DNA of 64,000 nt, taken from Sphingomonas sp. PsM26 (lineage in GTDB: Bacteria > Pseudomonadota > Alphaproteobacteria > Sphingomonadales > Sphingomonadaceae). The translations under genes were made by a program, and so were the position numbers. Positions 18,794 to 26,443 of this stretch are shown piece after piece (position 1 is the stretch's first letter; each line of letters opens with the position of its first letter). The notes below the pieces were generated by a model. That model searched no databases, was not told the origin of the DNA, and saw nothing but the letters and a program-made list of their open reading frames with translations. Location of the stretch: contig JARUXA010000008.1 of NCBI GenBank assembly GCA_030433805.1, positions 141,980-205,979 of the forward strand, given 5' to 3'.

Positions 18794-19732
18794 TTACGCC
18801 GCCGCTGCTTTCGCCGCGGTCTTCGCCCGCAGCCCCAGCAGATGGCAGATCGCGAAGCTCAGTTCGGCACGGTTGAGCGTGTAGAAATGGAAGTTCCGCA
18901 CGTCGCCCGCATACAGCTTGCGACACAGTTCCGCCGCCAGCGTCGCCGCGATCAGCCCGCGCGCGCCCGCATGATCCTCAAGCCCCTCGAACAGACGCCC
19001 CATCCACGCCGGCACTTCGGTGCCGCACATCGCCGACATCTTCACGATGCTCTGGAAATTGGTGACCGGCATGATCCCCGGCACCATCGGCGCATCGATC
19101 CCCGCCGCCGCCGCGCGATCGCGAAAACGGAAGAACGTCTCGGGTTCGAAGAAGAATTGCGTGATCCCGCGCGTCGCGCCCGCATCGAGCTTGCGCTTGA
19201 GATTGTCGAGATCGTCGCTGTGGCCCTTCGAATCGGGATGGCATTCGGGATAAGCCGCAACCGAAATCTCGAACGGATGGAGCCGCTTGAGCCCCGCCAC
19301 CAGATCCGCCGCATTGGTATAGCCATCGGCATGCGGGACAAAGCCCCCCGCCCCCGGCGCATCCCCGCGAAGGGCCACGATATGCCGAACGCCCGCCGCC
19401 CAATACTGCTCGGCGATCTCGTCGATCTCGCCCCGCGACGCCTCGACGCAGGTCAGATGCGCCGCCGCCGGCATGCTCGTCTCGCGCTCGATCCGCGCGA
19501 CGGTCGCATGCGTCCGGTCGCGCGTCGTACCGCCAGCGCCGTACGTCACCGAGACGAACTCGGGCGCGAAGGGTTCGAGTGTGCGCACAGTCTCCCATAG
19601 CGCCTCTTCCATCTTCTCGGTCTTGGGCGGGAAGAATTCGAACGACACCGCCGCATCGCCCGCGAGATCCGCGAACAGCGGCGCTTCGAGCGCGCGCCGC
19701 GCCTCCTCGAGCTGGTTTACCGAAATCGTCAT
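18794..19732 (-). CDS. metF: methylenetetrahydrofolate reductase
   Basis: A 312-residue FAD enzyme that reduces 5,10-methylene-tetrahydrofolate to the 5-methyl form used by MetH. Typical segments are VSFEFFPPKTEKMEEALWET, VSVTYGAGGTTRDRT, AAHLTC, ALRGDAP, and FFFEPETFFRFRDRA. Start at ATG 19732 overlaps the stop of the upstream regulator-methyltransferase gene (ATGA), so the two are translationally coupled. It sits directly before the split metH genes, giving a compact methyl-supply operon. It ends in an Ala-rich tail of no obvious role. Confidence 0.94.
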   Translation of the reverse strand: MTISVNQLEEARRALEAPLFADLAGDAAVSFEFFPPKTEKMEEALWETVRTLEPFAPEFVSVTYGAGGTTRDRTHATVARIERETSMPAAAHLTCVEASRGEIDEIAEQYWAAGVRHIVALRGDAPGAGGFVPHADGYTNAADLVAGLKRLHPFEISVAAYPECHPDSKGHSDDLDNLKRKLDAGATRGITQFFFEPETFFRFRDRAAAAGIDAPMVPGIMPVTNFQSIVKMSAMCGTEVPAWMGRLFEGLEDHAGARGLIAATLAAELCRKLYAGDVRNFHFYTLNRAELSFAICHLLGLRAKTAAKAAAA

Positions 19733-20697
19733 GCCGCCATCGCCTCTCGTATTCCGGAACGCTCTGCACCGCGCTTGCGCGCGAGCCACAATTTCACCGT
19801 CAGTTCGCCGCCCTGCAGCGTCTCGATCCGCGCCGGCACCAGCCCGGCAGCGGCGAACCACGTCGCCATCTGCTCATCGGCAAAGCCGAGCCGGGTGTGC
19901 CCGTCCTGCGTGCGCAATTCCTCGCGGTCGTGCGCCGCGAAATCCGCGATCAGCAGCCGCCCGCCGACGGTCAGCACGCGCGCGGCCTCCGCAATGGCGG
20001 CCCCCGGCTGCTGCGCGAAATGCAACACGTGATGCACAATCGCGACGTCTGCCGCACCGTCGCCGAGCGGCAAGGCATACAGGTCCGCTTGACGCAATTC
20101 GGTATTAGTAAGGCCACGCTCGGACAATTTGGCGCGCGCGAGCCGCAGCATTTCGGACGATCGATCGATCCCGAGCGCCTGATCGGCGCGTCCGGCGAAC
20201 AGTTCGAGCATCCGTCCGGTGCCCGTCCCGATGTCGATCAGCTGCCCGATCGCCGCGTCGCCCAGCACGGCGGAGATCGCCGCCTCGACTTCGCTCTCCG
20301 CGATATGCAGCGACCGGATTGCATCCCACTGCCCCGCGTTCGCCTCGAACCAGCTCGCCGCCGACGCTGCACGATCCGCGCGCACCGCTGCAAGCCGCGC
20401 CGCATCCGCGACCGCCCAGTGATCGGGCGACAGCGCCGCCCATTGGTCGAGCGCCGCCAGAACCGGTCCGACCGTCGCGCCTTCCCCGAGCGCGACAAAC
20501 ACCCAACTGCCTTCTTTCCGCCGTTCCGCCAGCCCCGCGTCGCACAGGATCTTGACGTGCCGCGACACCCGCGGCTGACTCTGCCCGAGCACCTGCGCGA
20601 GTTCACCGACGGACAGCTCCATCGATCGCAGCAACGCCACGATCCGCAGCCGGGTCGCGTCCGCGAGTGCGCGGAAGATGTCGAGGGCGATGGTCAT
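19729..20697 (-). CDS. ArsR-family regulator fused to a class I SAM methyltransferase domain
   Basis: A 322-residue protein. Residues 1-95 are a winged helix of ArsR type (LADATRLRIVALL, then the recognition segment QSQPRVSRHVKILCDAGL). Residues about 135-260 are a Rossmann methyltransferase-like domain with motif I LIDIGTGTGRMLEL and IVHHVLHFAQQPG. First gene of the metF-metH operon. ArsR-type proteins of this kind (SahR type) are known to control methionine-cycle genes in proteobacteria in response to S-adenosyl compounds; the fused domain may be the sensor. A perfect palindrome lies 10 bp before its start, so self-repression is likely. Whether the methyltransferase domain is active is unclear. 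Confidence 0.88.
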   Translation of the reverse strand: MTIALDIFRALADATRLRIVALLRSMELSVGELAQVLGQSQPRVSRHVKILCDAGLAERRKEGSWVFVALGEGATVGPVLAALDQWAALSPDHWAVADAARLAAVRADRAASAASWFEANAGQWDAIRSLHIAESEVEAAISAVLGDAAIGQLIDIGTGTGRMLELFAGRADQALGIDRSSEMLRLARAKLSERGLTNTELRQADLYALPLGDGAADVAIVHHVLHFAQQPGAAIAEAARVLTVGGRLLIADFAAHDREELRTQDGHTRLGFADEQMATWFAAAGLVPARIETLQGGELTVKLWLARKRGAERSGIREAMAA

Positions 20698-20707
20698 CGT
20701 CGATGGG

Positions 20708-20727
20708 ATATAAAGATATCTTTATAT
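20708..20727. promoter_or_regulatory. perfect 20-bp palindrome, probable operator of the methionine operon
   Basis: ATATAAAGATATCTTTATAT reads identically on both strands and is strikingly AT-rich in this high-GC region. It ends 10 bp before the start codon of the ArsR-methyltransferase gene (minus strand), so it must overlap the promoter or the transcript start. ArsR proteins bind such dyads; the obvious ligand-responsive repressor is the neighbouring gene product. Confidence 0.8.
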
Positions 20728-20869
20728 GAGGTCAACGACCGACACCGCTCTGTGCGACTTTCGCAACGTATCGCGTCATCCGATCCGGTCGTCTCGTGCA
20801 CGGACCTTTGCGCGATTGCGCGGGTTAGACCCCTTCGATACCTTCCACGTCTGTTTCACGGGAGTTCTT

Positions 20870-21205
20870 ATGACCAAATCGATCCTCCTCCTGCCGATCC
20901 TCGCGATCGCCGCGACGGACATGTCAGCCTGCAGCGAAAAGGCGCAAAACGACGCCAGCACCGCAGCAAACTCGATCGCCGGCGACGTCAACGAGACCGC
21001 GCGCAAGGCGCGGGACGACACGGATGCAGCGCTTGGCGCGGCAGAATCCCGGATGGACAATTTCGGGGATACGGTAGACGCAAAGGCGGGCCGTTTGAAC
21101 GAAGACGCCGACCGTGCGGCCCAGCGTATCGGCGACAAGGCAGATCGCGCGGCCGATCGTGCTGGCGAAGCGGCCCGTGACATCGGCAACGAGATCGACA
21201 ATTGA
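20870..21205 (+). CDS. small Ala-rich helical lipoprotein-like protein
   Basis: A 111-residue protein. The N-terminus MTKSILLLPILAIAATDMSA followed by Cys resembles a lipoprotein signal, though Met at -3 of the lipobox is unusual. The rest is a highly charged, Ala-rich helix with repeated AxxRAxD blocks (DRAAQRIGDKADRAADRAGE), like stress-related helical proteins. GGGAG lies a few bases before the ATG. The next lipoprotein overlaps its stop. No function can be assigned; a periplasmic structural or stress role is a guess. Confidence 0.7.
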   Translation: MTKSILLLPILAIAATDMSACSEKAQNDASTAANSIAGDVNETARKARDDTDAALGAAESRMDNFGDTVDAKAGRLNEDADRAAQRIGDKADRAADRAGEAARDIGNEIDN

Positions 21206-21414
21206 TCCGCTGGGGCGTCCTGCTGGTGGCGGCGCTGCTTACGGCGTGCTCGAGCGGCACGCCCAGCGGTGGCAATACGGCAGCAAGTGAGGATCTTGCG
21301 TCCAATACCGCTGCCGTCTCGCTGGACGAGAATAGCGCCGACATGAACGCCGCCGAGATCGTCCCCGACGATGAGGGCGGCACCGAAGAAGAGCCTGGAG
21401 CCAAGCCGCAATGA
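21202..21414 (+). CDS. small acidic lipoprotein
   Basis: A 70-residue protein starting at TTG 21202, which overlaps the preceding stop (TTGA). It has a clear lipobox, LLTAC, after a hydrophobic stretch (IRWGVLLVAALLTAC), then a low-complexity acidic tail ending GTEEEPGAKPQ. Its stop overlaps the start of the aldo/keto reductase gene (ATGA). The tight spacing indicates an operon of three. Function unknown; the alternative is that translation begins elsewhere, but the lipobox supports this frame. Confidence 0.65.
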   Translation: MIRWGVLLVAALLTACSSGTPSGGNTAASEDLASNTAAVSLDENSADMNAAEIVPDDEGGTEEEPGAKPQ

Positions 21415-22361
21415 CCGAACACCGTCGCCTCGGCGCCACCGACCTCCGTATCGCGCCGCTCGTCCTGGGCGGCAACGTCTTCGGCTGGACCGCGGACCAG
21501 ACCACCAGTTTCGCGGTGCTCGACGCCTTTGTCGCGGGCGGCGGCACGATGATCGACACCGCCGACGCCTATTCTGCCTGGGTACCGGGGCACAGCGGTG
21601 GGGAATCGGAAAGCGTGATCGGCGCGTGGCTCAAGCACAGTGGCAAGCGCGACCAGGTCCAGATTGCCAGCAAAGTCGGCATGTTACCCGGCGACGGTGG
21701 CGAAAAGCTGGCCCCTGCGCGGATCGCGGCGGCTTGCGATGCTTCGCTTCGGCGGCTTGGGGTGGAGACGATCGACCTGTATTTTGCGCATCAGGACGAT
21801 GACTCGGTGCCGCAGGAGGAGGTGCTGGCGGCGTTCGGAAAGCTTGTGGATGCGGGCAAGATCAGGGCGTTAGGGGCGTCGAACTTCCATGCCAAGCGGC
21901 TGAAATCGGCGAACGACGTCGCGCGGGAAATGGATTTGCCGCGGTATCATGTGCTGCAGCCGGAGTATAATCTGGTCAGCCGCCACAAATTCGAGGGCGA
22001 ATTGCAGTCGTTTTGTGTCGAGAACAACATCGGCGTGGTGCCATATTATGGCCTCGCGTCCGGTTTCCTGACCGGAAAATACCGGAATGCAGACGATTTC
22101 GGCAAGAGTGTCCGCGGCGGGCGGATGCAGGAAATCCTCGATGGCAATGGCCCCGCCGTGCTCGCCGCGATGGACTCGATCGCCGAGGAAACCGGTGCCA
22201 GCCTCGCGCAGATTGCGCTGGCGTGGCTCAAGGAGCAGCCGGCGGTTACCGCGCCCATCGCGAGCGCTACTTCGGTAGAGCAAGTCGAGGACCTGCTGGG
22301 CGCGATGAGCCTGTCGCTCACCACCGAGCAACTGGATCGACTGACGGTCGCGGGCACCTGA
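21411..22361 (+). CDS. aldo/keto reductase
   Basis: A 316-residue NADPH-dependent oxidoreductase of the aldo/keto reductase fold. Catalytic Asp and Tyr are in MIDTADAYSAW, Lys in QIASKVG and His in YFAHQDDD; the C-terminal cofactor site is in TAPIASATSVEQVEDLL. The length is usual for the YajO/Tas-like subgroup. Substrate unknown. It overlaps the small lipoprotein gene by ATGA and converges with aceA across a short palindromic gap. A second, less similar aldo/keto reductase lies at 62798-63784. Confidence 0.92.
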   Translation: MTEHRRLGATDLRIAPLVLGGNVFGWTADQTTSFAVLDAFVAGGGTMIDTADAYSAWVPGHSGGESESVIGAWLKHSGKRDQVQIASKVGMLPGDGGEKLAPARIAAACDASLRRLGVETIDLYFAHQDDDSVPQEEVLAAFGKLVDAGKIRALGASNFHAKRLKSANDVAREMDLPRYHVLQPEYNLVSRHKFEGELQSFCVENNIGVVPYYGLASGFLTGKYRNADDFGKSVRGGRMQEILDGNGPAVLAAMDSIAEETGASLAQIALAWLKEQPAVTAPIASATSVEQVEDLLGAMSLSLTTEQLDRLTVAGT

Positions 22362-22368
22362 ACTTCCC

Positions 22369-22396
22369 TTCCCCGGCCTTGGCCGGGGAAGGAGGT
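22369..22396. terminator. inverted repeat between convergent genes
   Basis: Arms CCTTCCCCGGCC and GGCCGGGGAAGG with a 2-bp centre form a 12-bp stem between the aldo/keto reductase stop and the aceA stop, probably ending transcription in both directions. Its sequence is related to the family C repeats elsewhere in the window. Confidence 0.6.
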
Positions 22397-22401
22397 TTAC
22401 G

Positions 22402-23997
22402 TCACGCGGCGAACTGGTTCATCGTATTGTGCGCGCCGCCGGCCTTGAGCGCGGCCTCGCCTGCGAAATACTCCTTATGGTCGTCGCCGATGTCGCTGCC
22501 CGACATATTCTGATGCTTGACGCAGGCGATCCCCTCGCGGATCTCCTTGCGCTGGACGCCCTTCACATAGCCGAGCATCCCCGCCTCGCCGAAATACTCG
22601 CGCGCGAGATTGTCGGTCGACAGCGCGGCGGTGTGATAGGTCGGGAGCGTGATGAGGTGATGGAAGATCCCCGCGCGCGCCGCTGCATCGCGCTGGAAGG
22701 TCCGGATCCGCTCGTCGGCCTCGTCCGCGAGCGCGGTGCCATCATAGTCGACCGACATCAGCTTCGCCCGGTCGTACGCCGACAGGTCGCGGCCTTCGGT
22801 AGCCCAGGCGTCATAGACCTGCTGGCGGAAGTTGAGCGTCCAGTTGAACGAAGGCGAGTTGTTGTAGACTAGCTTGGCGTTGGGGATGACCGCGCGGATA
22901 CGATCGACCATCCCCGCGATCTGTTCGATGTGCGGCTTTTCGGTCTCGATCCACAACAGGTCCGCACCGTGCTGGAGCGAGGTGATGCAATCGAGCACGC
23001 AGCGATCCTCGCCCGATCCGGCGCGGAACTGGAACAGGTTCGAGGGCAGCCGCTTGGGCCGCAACAGCTTGCCATCGCGGTTGAGGATGACGTCGCCGTT
23101 GCGCGCAGTTGAGGGGTCGATCTCCTCGCAGTCGAGGAAACCGTTATACTGGTCGCCGAGGTCGCCCGGCTCCTTCGACACCGCGATCTGCTTGGTCAGC
23201 CCCGCCCCCAGCGAATCGGTGCGCGTGACGATGATGCCGTCGTCGACGCCCAGCTCGAGGAAGGCGTAACGGCACGCGCGGACCTTCGCGAGGAAGTCCT
23301 CGTGCGGGACCGTGACCTTGCCGTCCTGATGGCCGCACTGCTTCTCATCACTGACCTGATTCTCGATCTGAAGCGCGCACGCCCCTGCCTCGATCATCTT
23401 CTTGGCGAGCAGATAGGTCGCCTCGGCATTGCCGAAGCCGGCGTCGATATCGGCAATGATCGGAACGACATGCGTCTGGTGATTCTCGACCGCGTTGAGG
23501 AGGCGCTGCTCCTCGATCGCGTTGCCCGAAGCGCGCGCCGCATCGATCTCGCGGAACATCATGCCGAGTTCGCGAGCGTCGGCCTGGCGCAAGAACGTGT
23601 AGAGTTCCTCGATCAGCGCGGGGACGCTGATCTTCTCGTGCATCGACTGGTCTGGCAACGGGCCAAACTCGCTGCGGAGCGCCGCGATCATCCAGCCCGA
23701 CAGGTACAAATAGCGCCGCTCGGTCGAGCCGAAGTGCTTCTTGATGCTGATCATCTTCTGCTGCCCGATGAACCCGTGCCAGCAGCCGAGCGACTGCGTA
23801 TAGTTCGCGGGATCGGCGTCATACGCCGCCATGTCCTTGCGCATGATCGCCGCCGTATAGCGCGCGATGTCCAGTCCGGTCTGGAAACGGTTCTGAAGCC
23901 GCATCCGCGCGACCGATTCGGCCGAGATGCCGTCCCAGGTGCCATTGTGGCTGCGGATCAGCGTATTGGTTTGAGCGATGCTGAACTGGTACGTCAT
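22402..23997 (-). CDS. aceA: isocitrate lyase
   Basis: A 531-residue glyoxylate-cycle enzyme that cleaves isocitrate to glyoxylate and succinate. The catalytic Cys221 is in KQCGHQDGKVTVP; short ICLs have KKCGH, while the long subgroup found in pseudomonads has this KQCGH form and this length, so the enzyme is expected to be active. Other landmarks: IIADIDAGFGN and LVYNNSPSFNW. I chose ATG 23997 (MTYQFSIAQT); another Met lies 4 codons upstream. Upstream DNA carries tandem TTGTAAC boxes, and the gene of a ScfR/RamB-type regulator follows on the same strand further upstream. Needed for growth on acetate or fatty acids. Confidence 0.95.
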   Translation of the reverse strand: MTYQFSIAQTNTLIRSHNGTWDGISAESVARMRLQNRFQTGLDIARYTAAIMRKDMAAYDADPANYTQSLGCWHGFIGQQKMISIKKHFGSTERRYLYLSGWMIAALRSEFGPLPDQSMHEKISVPALIEELYTFLRQADARELGMMFREIDAARASGNAIEEQRLLNAVENHQTHVVPIIADIDAGFGNAEATYLLAKKMIEAGACALQIENQVSDEKQCGHQDGKVTVPHEDFLAKVRACRYAFLELGVDDGIIVTRTDSLGAGLTKQIAVSKEPGDLGDQYNGFLDCEEIDPSTARNGDVILNRDGKLLRPKRLPSNLFQFRAGSGEDRCVLDCITSLQHGADLLWIETEKPHIEQIAGMVDRIRAVIPNAKLVYNNSPSFNWTLNFRQQVYDAWATEGRDLSAYDRAKLMSVDYDGTALADEADERIRTFQRDAAARAGIFHHLITLPTYHTAALSTDNLAREYFGEAGMLGYVKGVQRKEIREGIACVKHQNMSGSDIGDDHKEYFAGEAALKAGGAHNTMNQFAA

Positions 23998-24105
23998 CGA
24001 GGACCTCACTGTGTAGCGATTTCCACGGAATAGCGTTCTTTACACGATCTCGGACGCCAAACCCGCGACGCACAGCGTCACGGCGTCAAATCTTCCATCG
24101 AACGT

Positions 24106-24121
24106 TTGTAACATTGTAACG
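24106..24121. promoter_or_regulatory. tandem TTGTAAC boxes upstream of aceA
   Basis: TTGTAACATTGTAACG is two direct copies of TTGTAAC[AG], centred about 116 bp before the aceA start. The same box occurs upstream of the adjacent regulator gene (reverse orientation at 25728-25735). I infer a binding site for that regulator. The 286-bp gap 23998-24283 holds nothing else that I recognise. Confidence 0.5.
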
Positions 24122-24283
24122 ATTTTGACAGGCGAACTTGCCCGCTCGCGAAGGAAGGGGCGCGCAGAATGGCATCTTGTTGCCCCTTCACTCTGCCGGA
24201 GCCGATGTCCGGCCTTGCCCACCTTGCGCTATGGACGCCTCGCCAGATTAGGCAGCGCTCCCTTGGCTCAAGCTGCACACGGC

Positions 24284-25693
24284 CTAATCGCCACCGAACG
24301 AGAAGCCGCTGATCCCGCGCTCCCGTTCATTGACGATCAACGCGCGACCCGACGGCGGCAACGACCGTTGCGGGCATTGCCCGCGCCCGCACGCGCGGCA
24401 TCCCAGCCCGATCGGTGTCGCCTCCCCCGTCAGATCGACGCCGCGCGCCGCCGCGAGCGCGCCTGCATGGGCGGCGGCAACGCCGACCCCAACGACGAAC
24501 TCCGCGGGTACCGTCCCATACCGCCGCCCTTGCGGGGTGACGGTGCGCGCGATCGTGAACCAGCGCGAACCGTCCTCCAGCGCCACCAGTTGCACCGCGA
24601 GCGTTCCCGGACGCTCGAACGCCGCGTGGAGCCGCCATAGCGGGCAGCGTGCCTCCGCCTCGGCGAGCGGCGACGCGCTCGCGCCCGAGAAACGCTTCGA
24701 CGCCTGCCCCGCCCGGTCGATCCGCACCAGAAAGAACGGCAGACCGCGTGCGCCGACGCGTTGCAGCGCGGTCATGCGATGCGCGACCTGTTCGAACCCC
24801 GCACCGAAGCGCCGTTGCAACAGTTCGATGTCATAGCCCGTCGCCTCGCATGCGCGGAGAAACCGGGCGTAGGGCATCATCAGCGCGGCGGCATAATAAT
24901 TGGCGAGGTGGCGGCGGTAGAGCCGCTCGGCGGCGCGATCGGCAAAACCTGCGCCCTTGGCCAGTGCCTCGATCTCGTCGCGCGCCTCGATCTGCGCGAG
25001 CTGGACCGCCACGGCAAACGTCCGGCTGGCAGGATCGAGCACCTCCGACAATTGCACCTGCCGGGCATGCAGATCGGTCCGACGCAGCAGCTCGGGCATC
25101 ACGTCGACCGGCAGGACACGGATCGTCAGCTGGTGCTTGACCCGCAACCGTTCCGAGATCGCACCGTACAGATCCCCCGCGCCCATCCGCAATTCGTCCG
25201 CGAGCGCTTCGGCCGCTGCGTCGAGGTCCGGGAAATGGCCCCGCCAGCGCTCGATCTCGCGGCGGACCTCGCTGATCGGATCGACCGCGGCGGGATCGTC
25301 GGGCGTCCCGCCCGCGCGGATCCGGTCGAAGGCGCGCGCAAAGGCTTCCGCGCCGCCGGGTGCGCCGGCGAGCCACTCCTCGATCTCGTTGCGATCAATC
25401 TCGAGGTCGGCGAACATCGGGTCGGCGAGCCTGCGCCTGAGCGCCGCCTCGCCGCCGCCGGGTTCGCCTGCCGCCAGTGCGCGCGGATCGAAGTCGAAGG
25501 TCTCGGCCAGCTTGACCAGCAGCGACGCCGACAGCGGACGCTGGTTCTTCTCCACGAGGTTGAGATAGCTGGGCGAAATCGTCAGGACTTCGGCCATCGC
25601 GGCCTGGGTCAGTCCCGCCCCGCGCCGCAAGCGACGCACTGCGTGGCCGGCGAACAGCTTGCGATCGGCCACTTCCTGACTCCATTCCGTCAA
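24284..25693 (-). CDS. XRE-family regulator of ScfR/RamB type (probable glyoxylate-pathway regulator)
   Basis: A 469-residue transcription factor. Residues about 12-70 are an XRE helix-turn-helix (GAGLTQAAMAEVLTISPSYL). The middle resembles the IrrE/ImmA-like domain, with Leu/Arg-rich helices, and the C-terminal DUF2083-like part has a cysteine set (GLGCRACGRGQCPQR). Proteins of this class, such as RamB, control isocitrate lyase and short-chain fatty acid genes, and this gene lies directly beside aceA. Translation may start at TTG 25693 or at GTG seven codons in (VADRKLFAGH), which would give a more typical N-terminus. Boxes resembling TTTGTAA lie just before the start. Confidence 0.85.
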   Translation of the reverse strand: MTEWSQEVADRKLFAGHAVRRLRRGAGLTQAAMAEVLTISPSYLNLVEKNQRPLSASLLVKLAETFDFDPRALAAGEPGGGEAALRRRLADPMFADLEIDRNEIEEWLAGAPGGAEAFARAFDRIRAGGTPDDPAAVDPISEVRREIERWRGHFPDLDAAAEALADELRMGAGDLYGAISERLRVKHQLTIRVLPVDVMPELLRRTDLHARQVQLSEVLDPASRTFAVAVQLAQIEARDEIEALAKGAGFADRAAERLYRRHLANYYAAALMMPYARFLRACEATGYDIELLQRRFGAGFEQVAHRMTALQRVGARGLPFFLVRIDRAGQASKRFSGASASPLAEAEARCPLWRLHAAFERPGTLAVQLVALEDGSRWFTIARTVTPQGRRYGTVPAEFVVGVGVAAAHAGALAAARGVDLTGEATPIGLGCRACGRGQCPQRSLPPSGRALIVNERERGISGFSFGGD

Positions 25694-25696
25694 TAC

Positions 25697-25735
25697 TTTA
25701 CAAATGTACGTACGCTTGACGACGGAACGTTACAA
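25697..25735. promoter_or_regulatory. TTTGTAA-like boxes upstream of the ScfR-type gene
   Basis: Read on the minus strand, TTTGTAAA (25704-25697) lies 3 bp before the TTG start and TTGTAACG (25735-25728) lies 24 bp further up. The second is identical to one of the aceA boxes. This suggests autoregulation through the same site. Confidence 0.45.
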
Positions 25736-25805
25736 GCCGACCGCACTGCGATACGATGCCCCGTTACGCGCGTGAGATTCGCCGCCTAGGGACGGGTCAA
25801 GAAAG

Positions 25806-25853
25806 TTTCCTGGGGAGGAAAGGATGCCCGCCACACGCAAGTGTGGCGGGCAT
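25806..25853 (+). ncRNA. possible small RNA or orphan terminator: two adjacent hairpins
   Basis: Between the regulator gene and the first repeat there is a 6-bp hairpin (TTTCCT, GGGG loop, AGGAAA) followed two bases later by a perfect 13-bp hairpin (ATGCCCGCCACAC, GCAA loop, mirror arm) and TTTCCC. GNRA loop and order look like structured RNA with an end hairpin, but no gene precedes it on the plus strand and no convincing promoter is visible. Strand is a guess. Confidence 0.3.
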
Positions 25854-25912
25854 TTCCCGTTCTGAGGCAATGGGTTGTGCCTTACCGGGGACGCTGCTCC
25901 CTAGCCCCAAAA

Positions 25913-26021
25913 AGCGCTTCCCCGGCGCAGGCCGGGGCCCAGTAGCAAAGGCCGCTGTAACCGAGCGCTGCCGCCGCCATCCAACGCCCGCTACTGGGCC
26001 CCGGCCTTCGCCGGGGAAGCG
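25913..26021. repeat. family C palindromic repeat pair
   Basis: GCTTCCCCGGCGCAGGCCGG plus GGCCCAG at the left is mirrored by CTGGGCCCCGGCCTTCGCCG plus GGGAAGC at the right, about 110 bp apart outer to outer. The same pair occurs at 26218-26325, 49926-50032 and 60754-60860. It lies in a gene-free stretch (25741-26443) in which I see no coding sequence. Confidence 0.88.
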
Positions 26022-26217
26022 TTCACAGCTGGAATGGTCAACTCAATCGGGATGCAGAGGGGGACAGTTTTCCACGCCTCCTTCTTTACTGCGTAGAACC
26101 GGCGTCGTTCCGAAGCTTTCCGTCGCCGGATACTGCGTCGCACCTATGCCCTTGCTCGTGCGCGTTCCGGCATGAGGGCACCTCCTTAAAGATGCACAGA
26201 CTCGCTCCTCCCTAACG

Positions 26218-26325
26218 ACCCTTCCCCGGCGAAGGCCGGGGCCCAGTAGTGGGCCGTCGATCATTGGGCGCAGCGTTCGCTTCCTCGGCCTTCACTCCTG
26301 GGCCCCGGCTTTCACCGGGGAAGCG
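26218..26325. repeat. family C palindromic repeat pair
   Basis: A second copy in the same gap between the ScfR-type gene and acnA; left arm CCTTCCCCGGCGAAGGCCGG, right arm CCGGCTTTCACCGGGGAAGC with two changes. The centre sequence differs from the first copy, so these are independent insertions of a paired element and not a simple duplication. Confidence 0.88.
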
Positions 26326-26443
26326 CCAGCGTGGATACCAGCGTGGACAACGGCCAACTCTGCCGCGCATAGAAAAAGGGGCAGGTTTCCCCGCCCCTTC
26401 TTGCACCTCACAAAACCGGCGGGCCGAAGCCCGCCCGCCCTAC

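Noticed and set aside
22402..23997. Isocitrate lyase with a damaged active site (KQCGH instead of KKCGH)
   Set aside because: The long ICL subgroup naturally has KQCGH; the catalytic Cys and His are kept.
25913..26325. CRISPR array or tandem repeat in the gap before acnA
   Set aside because: There are only two units, each a mirrored pair with unrelated centres and irregular distance; it fits a palindromic repeat family.
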